From positions 1-14,276 of the forward strand of contig JAGQQT010000038.1 of the NCBI GenBank assembly GCA_020426065.1: a stretch of DNA of 14,276 nt, given 5' to 3'. The translations under genes and the position numbers were made by a program. Below, one piece after another: positions 1 to 7,526 of the stretch. The notes under the pieces are model-generated. The model was given only the letters and a program-made list of their open reading frames with translations, was not told the origin of the DNA and did no database searches. The stretch is from Planctomycetaceae bacterium (lineage in GTDB: Bacteria; Planctomycetota; Planctomycetia; Planctomycetales; Planctomycetaceae). Every line of letters begins with the position of its first letter. Positions within the stretch are counted from its first letter, which is position 1.

Positions 1-1
1 A

Positions 2-535
2 CGCGGAGAAACGCTGCTGGAACTGCAATCCGATTTTCGAACCCCGCTCCCTTCTCTCACACTGGAACAGACCAATTTCGGGCTGGTCGCTGTCCGGGTG
101 GCAAAATCCATTTCCGGCTATTTTGGAACCGGCAAACTGACCGATAGTGAAGAACGATCGACTGAAGCCCAAATTTTTGGCCAGCGTGCCCGCTGGGTCG
201 ACTACTCCGGGCAGGTTTCCGTGGGGCGTGGGCCGAATCGGCAATTGATTCCACAGGGAGTTGCCCTGATGGAACATCCTTCCAATCAAGATTTTCCGAA
301 AAAATGGCATGTTCGGGAAGATGGCTGGATGGGGCCGTCTTTGTGCAGAGACTTGCCTGTTGTGCTGGAACAGAATCAGACCCTGCGTGAAAGGTCGCTG
401 ATTGTTGCTCACGACGCCCAGGGTGATCATAATCGGTTGGCAATCCTCGCTCAGAATTTCGCAGAAAGTGCTCCGTTTGTTCTGGAAAAATCAACTCTTC
501 CACATACCAGCCATCAGGTTGTCCGCGCAGATTAG
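2..535 (+). CDS. DUF6807 / PmoA-like family protein, 3' part only
   Basis: The reading frame is open from the window edge and ends at TAG 533-535, giving the last 177 residues; the true start lies upstream. Recognisable family blocks are a VRVAKS stretch, LTDSE, FGQRARWVDYSG, then MEHPSN and KWHVREDGWMGPS. These match my recollection of the C-terminal half of DUF6807 proteins, often labelled 'methane oxygenase PmoA' although they are soluble and unrelated to the membrane PmoA subunit. Their function is not established; in Planctomycetota they tend to occur near sugar or polyol catabolic genes. No membrane segment is visible in this part. The gene is co-directional with the ribosomal cluster but separated from it by 314 nt containing a promoter, so it is probably not part of that operon. 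No clear terminator follows it. Family call is fairly sure; biochemical role unknown. Confidence 0.8.
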   Translation, partial: RGETLLELQSDFRTPLPSLTLEQTNFGLVAVRVAKSISGYFGTGKLTDSEERSTEAQIFGQRARWVDYSGQVSVGRGPNRQLIPQGVALMEHPSNQDFPKKWHVREDGWMGPSLCRDLPVVLEQNQTLRERSLIVAHDAQGDHNRLAILAQNFAESAPFVLEKSTLPHTSHQVVRAD

Positions 536-642
536 GGGAAATTTGAAATCTGGAAGGCATGCGGAAGGGACATTTTGGTCCGGTGGCTGAGGGGTAATGA
601 GGTTCTGCTGCAGATTGTTGCGAAAAAACAGGGGCGATTTCG

Positions 643-671
643 TTGACAACGAAACCCGCGCTCTGTACGAT
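643..671 (+). promoter_or_regulatory. Candidate sigma70 promoter for the S10 cluster
   Basis: A perfect -35 hexamer TTGACA (643-648) is followed by exactly 17 nt and TACGAT (666-671), which matches 4 of 6 positions of TATAAT including the two T/A positions that matter most. Transcription would begin near 678, giving an untranslated leader of about 170 nt before rpsJ. It is the best promoter match in this gap and lies where the main operon promoter is expected. Predicted from sequence only. Confidence 0.65.
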
Positions 672-700
672 CCCCGCTTCCTCTGCAGGGGGTTCAGGGA

Positions 701-798
701 AATTCTCGGCTTTTTTCGAGAGAATTCTGTGAATTCTGCGGGGAAACCCGATCCTGACCTGCTGTCAGGGTCACTGTGCGTGCCACAGGTTGTTGTGG
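701..798 (+). promoter_or_regulatory. Hairpin-rich 5' leader of rpsJ
   Basis: Four consecutive stem-loops can be drawn in the leader. (1) AATTCTC 701-707 with GAGAATT 720-726. (2) CGGG 739-742, GAAA tetraloop 743-746, CCCG 747-750. (3) A 9-bp stem 750-758 with 764-772, one G-U pair and a 5-nt loop; its core is CCTGAC/GTCAGG. (4) CCACA 783-787 with TGTGG 794-798. Stems 2 and 3 compete for G750. In E. coli the S10 leader is the target of L4 autoregulation; whether this leader has an analogous role is inference, and I see no specific resemblance to the E. coli structure. The last hairpin ends about 38 nt before the rpsJ ribosome-binding site. Confidence 0.4.
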
Positions 799-849
799 TC
801 GCCTGGAATTGATATTTCACATTCGCGTTTTGAGTAAAGGGGTGGCCGA

Positions 850-1173
850 GTGTCGGCAGGGTCACAAGAAAAAATCCGTATTCGGATGGAGGCGTATGAC
901 CACGCAGTTCTGGATCAGTCGGCGGCAGATATTGTCGACACGGCAAAGAGAACCGGAGCAATAGTTCACGGCCCGATCCCACTACCAACGCGAATTGAGC
1001 GGTACACGGTGCTTCGCAGCCCGCATATCGACAAAAAATCTCGCGAGCAGTTCGAAATCCGGACTCACAAGCGAGTAATCGATATTGTCCAGCCAACAGG
1101 TAAGACGATCGATGCCCTGAATAAACTGTCCCTCCCTGCCGGAGTGGACATCAAGATAAAAGCAACGGCTTGA
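850..1173 (+). CDS. rpsJ: 30S ribosomal protein S10
   Basis: S10 is a small-subunit head protein and, in other bacteria, also the NusE partner of NusB in transcription antitermination. The 107-residue product has the family landmarks [12 protein letters not shown] at the N-terminus, [18 protein letters not shown], the [19 protein letters not shown] segment and VDIKI near the end. The start is GTG at 850, chosen because AAAGGGG (836-842) sits 7 nt upstream and because S10 homologues begin just before the IRIR strand. Length is close to the usual 102-105. It is the first gene of the cluster; the str genes rpsL, rpsG, fusA and tuf, which often precede rpsJ, are not here. A 149-nt structured gap follows before rplC. 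Confidence 0.97.
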   Translation: MSAGSQEKIRIRMEAYDHAVLDQSAADIVDTAKRTGAIVHGPIPLPTRIERYTVLRSPHIDKKSREQFEIRTHKRVIDIVQPTGKTIDALNKLSLPAGVDIKIKATA

Positions 1174-1175
1174 TT

Positions 1176-1250
1176 CTCCTTTGTCGGGAGGCTTCTGGCC
1201 AAACACGACAAATGGAGGCGGTTCCAGGTGTTCCGTCTCCCTTTTTGTCG
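1176..1250 (+). promoter_or_regulatory. Three-segment competing RNA stems between rpsJ and rplC (attenuator-like)
   Basis: Segment 1 (1176-1186, CTCCTTTGTCG) begins 3 nt after the rpsJ stop. Segment 2 (1206-1221) reads CGACAAA-T-GGAGGCGG. Segment 3 (1233-1250) reads CCGTCTCC-CTT-TTTGTCG. Segments 1 and 2 form an 11-bp stem with one bulged U1213. Segments 2 and 3 form an 8-bp stem (1214-1221 with 1233-1240, one G-U) plus an outer 7-bp stem (1206-1212 with 1244-1250). The two pairings exclude each other because both use segment 2. T 1242-1246 directly follows the inner stem, as in an intrinsic terminator. The base pairing is read directly from the sequence; a role as attenuator or switch is inference. 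Confidence 0.5.
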
Positions 1251-1322
1251 GCTCAGGCGGAATGCTTCCTGGTGGAAACAGTGCCGCTCCGTGACATGTA
1301 GAGGTATTTGAGGAGTTGAGAC

Positions 1323-2018
1323 ATGCCTGTCGGGCTGCTCGGACGAAAAATTGGAATGACTCAGGTTTACGAAGCGGCCGGGAACGTGGTTCCGGTGACC
1401 GTGCTTGAGTTGGGCCCTTGCCCGGTGTTGCAGGTTCGGACTGTCGAGCGTGATGGTTACGAGGCTGTGCAGATTGGGTTTGGTGATAAGCCGCGCCGTC
1501 TGGCGACTCGCTCAGAGCGCGGTCATGTGGCTGAGATCAGCAGCAAGCGGCGTAAGGCTCGTACTGAGTCTGGTGTGGCTCTGCTGGAAAAGGCTGGGTG
1601 TGAGCCTCAGCGGTTTGTGCGTGAATTTCGGGTTGATGGTGAAGGTTGCGGGTTGGCTGTCGGTGAAGTGCTGACCGTGAGTCACTTCGCTGAAGTTCCG
1701 CATGTGGACGTGGTGGCGACATCTAAGGGGCGTGGTACTGCTGGTGTTATGAAGCGTCATAACTTCAGTGGTCAACGGGCCAGTCATGGTGTGAAAAAGG
1801 TCCATCGTCATCCTGGTTCGATTGGCCAGAGTGCCGATCCGAGTCGAGTTCTCAAGGGAACCCGGATGGCAGGTCAATATGGGAATGCTCAGGTTACAAT
1901 TCGTAATCTGCGAGTTGTTCGGATTGATGAAGAGGCAGGCTTGATGCTGGTTCATGGGGCTGTTCCTGGTCCAACTGGCGGTTATGTTCTGGTTCGTCCG
2001 ACTAACAAAAAAGACTGA
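1323..2018 (+). CDS. rplC: 50S ribosomal protein L3
   Basis: L3 is a primary 23S rRNA-binding protein needed early in large-subunit assembly; an internal loop reaches toward the peptidyl-transferase centre. The 231-residue product shows GLLGRKIGMTQVY at the N-terminus, VDVVATSKGRGTAGVMKRH, the NFSGQRASHG loop, GSIGQSADPSRVLKGTRMAGQ and a GAVPGPTGG C-terminus. Gln151 in that loop corresponds to the glutamine methylated by PrmB in E. coli. It starts at ATG 1323 after GAGGAG. The protein is about 20 residues longer than E. coli L3 (209): a basic, helix-like insertion lies around residues 70-97, between GHVAE and the FVREFR strand. The + strand of this gene is visibly richer in G and T than most later genes. 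Confidence 0.97.
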   Translation: MPVGLLGRKIGMTQVYEAAGNVVPVTVLELGPCPVLQVRTVERDGYEAVQIGFGDKPRRLATRSERGHVAEISSKRRKARTESGVALLEKAGCEPQRFVREFRVDGEGCGLAVGEVLTVSHFAEVPHVDVVATSKGRGTAGVMKRHNFSGQRASHGVKKVHRHPGSIGQSADPSRVLKGTRMAGQYGNAQVTIRNLRVVRIDEEAGLMLVHGAVPGPTGGYVLVRPTNKKD

Positions 2019-2075
2019 TTGTTCGGTCTCAGAGAATAACGATGAAATGGCCGCTGGGCGGCGTTTGAATCAATT

Positions 2076-2079
2076 GGAG
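2076..2079 (+). promoter_or_regulatory. Ribosome-binding site deciding the rplD start
   Basis: GGAG at 2076-2079 is 8 nt upstream of ATG 2088. The alternative GTG at 2079 would overlap this motif, so the shorter L4 form beginning MISLPVY is preferred. Confidence 0.7.
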
Positions 2080-2087
2080 TGGCGGCG

Positions 2088-2717
2088 ATGATTTCGTTAC
2101 CAGTTTACAGTCAGCAGGGTGCAGAGGTCGGGACCTTCGAGTTGGATCCCGCGCGTCTGGCTGGCGGGATTAACAAGCAGTTGCTGCATGATGTCGTGGT
2201 CATGTATGAAGCCAATCGCCGTGTGGGGACTTCGGCAACGAAGTCTCGTGGAATGGTGAAAGGTTCAACCAAGAAGCTGTTTCGGCAAAAGGGGACGGGT
2301 AACGCACGTGTTGGTACCAAGCGTTCCCCGATTCGTCGTGGTGGTGGACATACATTTGCCAAGGTGACGCGTGACTGGGGTTATCGCCTGCCTCGCAAGG
2401 CTGTGCGACTGGCGACCAGGATGGCTCTGCTCAGTAAGTTTCAGGATCAGCAGGTTCGCCTGGTAGATAAGGTTCAGATTGATCAGCCCAAGACCAAGGC
2501 AGTGACTGGAATGCTGTCGGCTCTGAAGGTTGATCCGGGTGCAACGCTGTTGACAATTCCTCAGCACGATCCGGTGATCTGGAGGTCAGCACGAAATATT
2601 GATGGTATTCGGGTCAGTCCGGTTGGTGATCTGAATGCTTATGACCTGCTCCATCAGCGGATGCTGGTTATTACGGTTGAGGCCCTGGAGTCGTACCTGG
2701 GCGGAAAATCTGAGTAA
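2088..2717 (+). CDS. rplD: 50S ribosomal protein L4
   Basis: L4 binds 23S rRNA domain I and lines the peptide exit tunnel with an extended loop; in E. coli it also represses its own operon. The product is 209 residues with start ATG 2088, because GGAG 2076-2079 lies 8 nt upstream. The in-frame GTG at 2079 overlaps that site and is less likely. The tunnel loop is recognisable: GTSATKSRG, KGSTKKLFRQKGTGNARVG and RSPIRRGGGHTF around residues 47-89, followed by the usual alpha/beta domain ending in ITVEALESYLGG. Length is close to E. coli L4 (201). It lies 69 nt after rplC, a gap containing a small GCCGC/GCGGC hairpin (2050-2062). Confidence 0.96.
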   Translation: MISLPVYSQQGAEVGTFELDPARLAGGINKQLLHDVVVMYEANRRVGTSATKSRGMVKGSTKKLFRQKGTGNARVGTKRSPIRRGGGHTFAKVTRDWGYRLPRKAVRLATRMALLSKFQDQQVRLVDKVQIDQPKTKAVTGMLSALKVDPGATLLTIPQHDPVIWRSARNIDGIRVSPVGDLNAYDLLHQRMLVITVEALESYLGGKSE

Positions 2718-2768
2718 GATTTGATACGGTTATCTGCCTGTGCAGGTTTTTTAGGATAGGTGTTCGGC

Positions 2769-3101
2769 ATGTCCGCAGAACAAAACTCCACAAGTGAAAC
2801 GGAAACGGTCAAGGGGCTTCAATTGGAGCCTTATCAGATTGTTCTGAAGCCGCTGGTGACGGAAAAGAATACGCACCTTGCAGAGCGGGACAATGTGTAT
2901 GCCTTCAAGGTTCATCCGCAGTCAACCAAAACGGACATCCGGAAGGCTGTTGAGGCACTGTGGAATGTGAAAGTTGTCAAGGTTCGAACTCAGAACCGGA
3001 AGGGCAAGCCACGTCGCACGCGGAGTGGTTTTACCAAAACTCAAGACTGGAAAAAGGCGATCGTCGAACTCGATCAGGAACACAGAATTTCCTTCTTCTA
3101 A
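2769..3101 (+). CDS. rplW: 50S ribosomal protein L23
   Basis: L23 sits at the exit of the peptide tunnel and is the docking point for trigger factor and the signal recognition particle. The 110-residue product has an acidic, Ser/Thr-rich lead of about 20 residues, then the L23 core: IVLKPLVTEKNTHL, the YAFKVHPQSTKTDIRKAVEALWNV block, VKVVKVRT, a basic loop and a WKKAIVEL strand. ATG 2769 is chosen over GTG 2760 because AGG 2758-2760 is then 8 nt upstream. The N-terminal lead lengthens the protein relative to E. coli (100 residues). A 61-nt gap without clear structure separates it from rplB. Confidence 0.95.
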   Translation: MSAEQNSTSETETVKGLQLEPYQIVLKPLVTEKNTHLAERDNVYAFKVHPQSTKTDIRKAVEALWNVKVVKVRTQNRKGKPRRTRSGFTKTQDWKKAIVELDQEHRISFF

Positions 3102-3162
3102 GCCAGTGGGCAGAGAAAAGGATACAGAGGTCAGATCAGAGAGCGGATGAGGAAGTACGATC

Positions 3163-4017
3163 ATGGGAATTCGAATCTATAAACCGACAAGTGCCGGCCG
3201 GCGAAATGCCTCGGTCAGTGACTTTGCGGATATTACTGACAAGAAGAAGAAGCCCGAAAAAACCCTCTTAGTGCGTTTGAAGAAGCACGGCGGGCGGAAC
3301 AATCAGGGCAAGATCACCGCACGTCATCGTGGGGGCGGGCATCGCAAGATGTACCGTATCATCGATTTCAAGCGGCGCAAGGATGATATGACGGCAACGG
3401 TGATTTCGGTCGAATATGATCCGAACCGTTCCGCCCGCATCGCCCTGCTTGAGTACACAGATGGCGAAAAGAGATATATTCTGGCTCCATTGGGTCTGAA
3501 AGCGGGTGCCAAGCTGGAAAGTGGCCCCAATGCAGAGCCCAAGATGGGGAACTGTCTGCCACTCGCAAATGTTCCTCCTGGAACTCAGGTTCACAATATT
3601 GAAATGCAGCCTGGCCGCGGAGCTCAGCTCTGTCGAAGTGCCGGTGCTGGTGCGGTCATGAATGCCACCGAAGGATCGTGGGCTCAGATTACACTTCCCT
3701 CTGGTGAAGTACGTCGACTCCCCAGTTCCTGCCGGGCAACGATTGGCCAGATTGGAAACACAGATCACGACAAAGTCGTGATTGGAAAAGCCGGGCGGAA
3801 ACGCTGGATGGGGCGACGTCCCCATGTTCGCGGAACCGCAATGAACCCGGTGGCCCACCCGATGGGTGGTGGTGAAGGAAAAAACTCTGGTGGACGACAT
3901 CCCTGTAGTCCAACCGGCAAGTTGTCCAAGGGGGGGCGTACCCGCAAGCGAAGAAAGTCTTCAACAAAGGCTATTATTCGTCGCCGTCGTTCTCGTCGTT
4001 ATGGTCAGCTGAAGTAA
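3163..4017 (+). CDS. rplB: 50S ribosomal protein L2
   Basis: L2 is required for subunit association and for peptidyl-transferase activity. The 284-residue product (E. coli 273) starts at ATG 3163 after AGGAAG. Visible landmarks are [39 protein letters not shown] (residues 41-65), the SH3-like and OB segments, [14 protein letters not shown] and the C-terminal loop [16 protein letters not shown]. His232 matches the essential His229 of E. coli. The aspartate before that histidine in E. coli is Ala231 here, and the following H is Met234; the second change is common among bacteria. The C-terminus is strongly basic ([14 protein letters not shown]). Confidence 0.98.
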   Translation: MGIRIYKPTSAGRRNASVSDFADITDKKKKPEKTLLVRLKKHGGRNNQGKITARHRGGGHRKMYRIIDFKRRKDDMTATVISVEYDPNRSARIALLEYTDGEKRYILAPLGLKAGAKLESGPNAEPKMGNCLPLANVPPGTQVHNIEMQPGRGAQLCRSAGAGAVMNATEGSWAQITLPSGEVRRLPSSCRATIGQIGNTDHDKVVIGKAGRKRWMGRRPHVRGTAMNPVAHPMGGGEGKNSGGRHPCSPTGKLSKGGRTRKRRKSSTKAIIRRRRSRRYGQLK

Positions 4018-4079
4018 TCGAACCAAACAGGGAGCATGTGCTCCACAGTTATTACAGATTGCAGATTTGAGGCACAATC

Positions 4080-4349
4080 ATGGGACGTTCCCTGAAAAAA
4101 GGTCCTTATGTGGACCACAACCTGTTGGACAAAATTGCCCGTCTGGATGAAGCCGGGCAGAAGAATCCGATCAAAACCTGGGCACGCGGTTCCACGATCG
4201 CGCCAGAATTCATCGGCCATACTTTTCTGGTTCACAACGGGCGAGCCCATATCAGTGTTTATGTGACCGAGGAAATGGTTGGTCACAAACTCGGTGAATT
4301 TGCACTTACACGGACCTTTCGGGGTCACGGAGCCAAGGGAAAACGATAA
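4080..4349 (+). CDS. rpsS: 30S ribosomal protein S19
   Basis: S19 binds the 3' domain of 16S rRNA in the 30S head and forms intersubunit contacts with S13. The 89-residue product matches the family along its length: [53 protein letters not shown] and [11 protein letters not shown]. The start ATG 4080 is preceded by a GAGG motif about 10 nt upstream. The 62-nt gap from rplB holds a GGAGC/GCTCC hairpin (4031-4044). Nothing unusual in the protein. Confidence 0.97.
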   Translation: MGRSLKKGPYVDHNLLDKIARLDEAGQKNPIKTWARGSTIAPEFIGHTFLVHNGRAHISVYVTEEMVGHKLGEFALTRTFRGHGAKGKR

Positions 4350-4413
4350 GCAGGTTGAGTCCGGATTTGTGATAGACCGGATCATCTGTGGAATGTTGTT
4401 GGGATAGAGTCAC

Positions 4414-4758
4414 ATGTCAAAAATCAGAGCAACACATCGATTTGCCCGGATTTCGCCGACCAAAGTTCGTCACTTTGCCCGGCTGATCCAGGGAATGACT
4501 GCCGCTCAGGGGCTTGAGCAGTTGCGTTATATGCCCAATCGTGGCGCCAAGATGCTGGAAAAGGTTCTCAAAAGCGCTGTGGCTAATGCAGAAGATCGTG
4601 GTGCCCGTTATCCTGCGGGTCTCCTGATTGCAGAGGCACGCGTGGACATGGGGCCCAGTTTCAAGCGGGTCTGGCCACGCGGCCGTGGTCGAGCAGATAT
4701 GCTCCAGAAGAAAATGGCACATATTCACGTGGCACTGGATGCCCCGGAGATTTCGTAA
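4414..4758 (+). CDS. rplV: 50S ribosomal protein L22
   Basis: L22 spans the large subunit; its long beta-hairpin reaches the tunnel constriction where macrolides bind. The 114-residue product begins MSKIRATHRFARISPTKVR, has the central helices with MPNRGAKMLEKVLKSAVANAE, then the hairpin GPSFKRVWPRGRGRADMLQKK and the closing strand AHIHVALD. Length is about that of E. coli (110). The ribosome-binding site before ATG 4414 is weak (GGGATAGAG at about 4400-4408). It lies 64 nt after rpsS with no strong structure in the gap. Confidence 0.97.
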   Translation: MSKIRATHRFARISPTKVRHFARLIQGMTAAQGLEQLRYMPNRGAKMLEKVLKSAVANAEDRGARYPAGLLIAEARVDMGPSFKRVWPRGRGRADMLQKKMAHIHVALDAPEIS

Positions 4759-4763
4759 TCCTC

Positions 4764-4790
4764 ATTCGGCCTCCCGAATATCGGGCAGGC
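4764..4790 (+). other. Competing hairpins in the rplV-rpsC gap
   Basis: ATTCGG 4764-4769 pairs with CCGAAT 4774-4779. Alternatively GCCT-CCCGA (4769-4777) pairs with TCGGG 4781-4785 and AGGC 4787-4790, a 9-bp stem with one bulged C. The two cannot form together. No T-run follows. A regulatory role is unproven, and the 6-bp stem alone is within chance expectation. Confidence 0.3.
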
Positions 4791-4816
4791 ATTGTTTGTG
4801 AGAAACAGGTTCACAG

Positions 4817-5879
<1,063 letters not shown>

Positions 5880-5925
5880 TTAGTATGTGGTGGGAAGCCA
5901 AATGGTTTCCACTTTGGAGTAAGTC

Positions 5926-6132
5926 ATGTCAAATGCTGCCGATTTGCGTGGTCAGAGCGACGAACAGCTGATGTTTTCGCTCAAAGAGGCCCAGAAGCAA
6001 CTGTTTCAGTTGCAGTTTCAGGCTGCCACGGAAAAATTGGATACACCGAGCAAGAAGCGGGAATACCGTCGCGAAATTGCCCGGATCAAGACTTTGCAGA
6101 ACGAGCGGAAGATTGCCGCTGCCGGAAAATAG
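5926..6132 (+). CDS. rpmC: 50S ribosomal protein L29
   Basis: L29 is a small two-helix protein near the tunnel exit beside L23. The 68-residue product shows the expected pattern: DLRGQSDEQL, the helix SLKEAQKQLFQLQFQAATEKL, a turn with DTPSKKREYRREIARIKT and a short basic end. It starts at ATG 5926 after TTGGAG. The 46-nt gap after rplP contains an imperfect hairpin (5891-5898 with 5904-5911, one bulge and one G-U). Confidence 0.95.
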   Translation: MSNAADLRGQSDEQLMFSLKEAQKQLFQLQFQAATEKLDTPSKKREYRREIARIKTLQNERKIAAAGK

Positions 6133-6188
6133 TACGGCAAACGATAAGAGCCGGGATTGCCATTGTGGGTGTCCCAGACAAACATTAT

Positions 6189-6225
6189 CCGATCCACCTG
6201 ATCGGTCCCAAACGCCTCAAGAGGC
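6189..6225 (+). other. Hairpins before rpsQ, one covering its ribosome-binding site
   Basis: CCGATC 6189-6194 pairs perfectly with GATCGG 6200-6205. Next to it GCCT 6214-6217 can pair with AGGC 6222-6225 across a CAAG loop; the likely rpsQ Shine-Dalgarno AAGAGG (6219-6224) lies in that loop and arm. The second stem is only 4 bp, so occlusion would be modest. Both are within what chance can give. Confidence 0.25.
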
Positions 6226-6234
6226 AAGCCTGGT

Positions 6235-6513
6235 ATGAAAAAGAAGCTGATTGGCATTGTGGCCAGCGACAAGATGAACAAAACCCGCCGTGTGGAAGTC
6301 CGCCGGCTGTTTGCCCATCCCCGTTACGGTAAAATTGTGAGCCGACGGACCGTTTGCCATGTGCATGATGAAAACAACGAATCCAAAGTGGGGGATCGAG
6401 TCGAGATTATTGAATCCCGTCCGCTGTCACGGTTGAAGCGTTGGGAACTGGTTCGCATTGTGGAAACGGCCACAGATCCGATGGCTGGAATTCACGACGG
6501 GAACTCTCACTAA
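6235..6513 (+). CDS. rpsQ: 30S ribosomal protein S17
   Basis: S17 is an OB-fold primary 16S rRNA-binding protein that stabilises the 30S body. The 92-residue product contains [32 protein letters not shown], a VCHVHDE segment, [21 protein letters not shown] and VRIVE. The start ATG 6235 is the only option: the frame has a TGA at 6199 and no start codon in between. The final ~15 residues ([14 protein letters not shown]) form a tail beyond the E. coli length of 84. Its ribosome-binding site AAGAGG is 10 nt upstream. The preceding gap is 102 nt. Confidence 0.96.
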   Translation: MKKKLIGIVASDKMNKTRRVEVRRLFAHPRYGKIVSRRTVCHVHDENNESKVGDRVEIIESRPLSRLKRWELVRIVETATDPMAGIHDGNSH

Positions 6514-6601
6514 ACAGCAGTGGCTGGTTCAGCCGGTTTGGACTCATTGACTGGATTTCATTCGCGATCACAGCGCGGTTCTAGAAGTTGAAGAGTGTAT
6601 C

Positions 6602-6970
6602 ATGATTCAGATGCAGACGGTTCTCGATGTTGCAGATAACACCGGTGCCAAAGTTGCCCGCTGTATCCGCGTCCTGGGAGGAACCGGACGACGTACAGCC
6701 AATGTTGGTGACATTATCATTGTCAGCATCCAGAAGACTTTGCCCGGTAGCCCGGTTAAAAAAGGCCAGGTTGCCCGAGCAGTCATTGTGCGGACCAAAA
6801 AGAAGCGTCGTCGGGAAGATGGTTCCTATATTCGCTTCGACAAAAACGCAGTCGTGCTGGTTGACAAGGACGGAAACCCACGCGGTACACGTATCTTCGG
6901 AGCAGTTGCCCGTGAGTTGCGTGACAACCGATTTATGAAAATTGTTTCCCTGGCTCGCGAAGTGTTCTAG
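6602..6970 (+). CDS. rplN: 50S ribosomal protein L14
   Basis: L14 lies at the subunit interface, contacts 16S rRNA and L19, and is the binding site of the silencing factor RsfS. The 122-residue product, the same length as in E. coli, matches from end to end: [74 protein letters not shown] and [11 protein letters not shown]. It starts at ATG 6602 after GAAGAG. The 88-nt gap before it has a GGCTG/CAGCC hairpin (6522-6534). Confidence 0.98.
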   Translation: MIQMQTVLDVADNTGAKVARCIRVLGGTGRRTANVGDIIIVSIQKTLPGSPVKKGQVARAVIVRTKKKRRREDGSYIRFDKNAVVLVDKDGNPRGTRIFGAVARELRDNRFMKIVSLAREVF

Positions 6971-6989
6971 TCGGGATCAGGTACAGGCG

Positions 6990-7030
6990 GATTCTTCTGA
7001 ATATAGTCAGAATCGAAACAGGGATTCTGA
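6990..7030 (+). promoter_or_regulatory. Alternative hairpins upstream of rplX
   Basis: Segment B TCAGAATC (7007-7014) is perfectly complementary over 8 bp to GATTCTGA (7023-7030), with an 8-nt loop. Six of its bases (AGAATC 7009-7014) can instead pair with GATTCT at 6990-6995. The downstream arm ends 10 nt before the GAGAGG ribosome-binding site of rplX. The three-part layout recalls the larger rpsJ-rplC element; function is not shown. Confidence 0.35.
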
Positions 7031-7052
7031 GACGGGAAGTGAGAGGGCACTG

Positions 7053-7406
7053 ATGAAAATCAAAAAGGGGGATACCGTCGTTGTCACCCAGGGAGATGAT
7101 GCTTCCAAGGCACCACGTCATGTGACGCAGGTACTGGACGGTGGCAAGAAAGTTGTCATCCAGGGCGTAAACCAGGTTTACAAGCACGTGCGGAAAGGCC
7201 ATCCCAAGTCTCCTGCAGGTGGTCGTCTGCTGCTTGAAATGCCCATTCCCAGCAGCCGCGTAATGTACCACTGTAACTCCTGCTCACAGGCGACTCGTCT
7301 GGGGTATCGTTACACAGGCGATGGTACCAAGGAGCGGTACTGCAAGAAGTGTTCGGCAAGCTGTGGAACCGTGAGTCCAAGCCGCGAGTCCTACTCTTCG
7401 AAATAG
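7053..7406 (+). CDS. rplX: 50S ribosomal protein L24, cysteine-containing form
   Basis: L24 initiates 50S assembly by binding the 5' end of 23S rRNA. The 117-residue product starts at ATG 7053 (MKIKKGDTVVV), preceded by GAGAGG 7041-7046. An in-frame ATG at 6942 would overlap rplN and add non-homologous sequence, so it is rejected. The N-terminal KOW strand is divergent: the usual glycine/lysine-rich turn reads GDDASKAPRHVTQVL. The IQGVNQVYKHVRKGHPKSPAGG segment follows, typical of L24. The C-terminal half carries two CxxC pairs (Cys74/Cys77 and Cys97/Cys100) flanking TRLGYRYTGDGTKERY, plus Cys104. These resemble zinc-ribbon cysteines seen in some bacterial L24 proteins and absent from E. coli. 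Confidence 0.95.
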   Translation: MKIKKGDTVVVTQGDDASKAPRHVTQVLDGGKKVVIQGVNQVYKHVRKGHPKSPAGGRLLLEMPIPSSRVMYHCNSCSQATRLGYRYTGDGTKERYCKKCSASCGTVSPSRESYSSK

Positions 7407-7456
7407 TTTAAATAATCAGTGAGACTGACAGGCAAGAGTTTGTCTCTGTCGCTCCG

Positions 7457-7513
7457 GTCACTGACAGTGACAATAGCTTGAATCTGATGACAATGAGTGG
7501 GGTTTTCACCCCA
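7457..7513 (+). promoter_or_regulatory. Hairpins in the rplX-rplE gap
   Basis: GTCACT 7457-7462 pairs with AGTGAC 7466-7471 (3-nt loop). TGGGGT 7498-7503 pairs with ACCCCA 7508-7513 (loop TTTC) and ends 8 nt before the rplE ribosome-binding site AGGAG. In E. coli the S8 repressor site of the spc operon lies at this same junction. The positional match is real, but I cannot show that either hairpin resembles an S8 target. Confidence 0.35.
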
Positions 7514-7521
7514 ACATGAAC

Positions 7522-7526
7522 AGGAG
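7522..7526 (+). promoter_or_regulatory. Ribosome-binding site fixing a GTG start for rplE
   Basis: AGGAG at 7522-7526 is 9 nt upstream of GTG 7536. This favours the start giving MARLLEKY over the longer in-frame start at 7497, which would lie upstream of the site and run through the hairpin at 7498-7513. Confidence 0.75.

Larger units (their letters stand above)
536..849 (+). other. Gap before rpsJ: promoter and structured leader, no gene
   Basis: This 314-nt gap has no convincing coding sequence; the short open frames show no recognisable protein and no good ribosome-binding site. The first ~100 nt after the DUF6807 stop hold only a weak GGAC/GTCC hairpin (568-581) and no T-run, so no terminator is evident. 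A promoter follows at 643-671, and from about 700 onward a series of small hairpins lies in what would be the rpsJ leader. Confidence 0.7.

Noticed and set aside
57..1096. Long minus-strand open frames opposite the DUF6807 gene and leader
   Set aside because: No homology recognised and antisense to a gene with clear family motifs.
1512..1955. 147-codon open frame on the minus strand within rplC
   Set aside because: Antisense to a clear L3 gene and explained by the G/T-rich codon use of rplC; composition is His/Thr/Ser-rich with no recognisable fold.
2734..2752. CTGC/GCAG stem followed by six T residues before rplW, as an internal terminator
   Set aside because: The stem is only 4-5 bp and lies tightly between co-directional ribosomal genes; too weak to call.
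6942..7052. Upstream extension of L24
   Set aside because: It overlaps rplN, adds non-homologous sequence and ignores the ribosome-binding site before ATG 7053.
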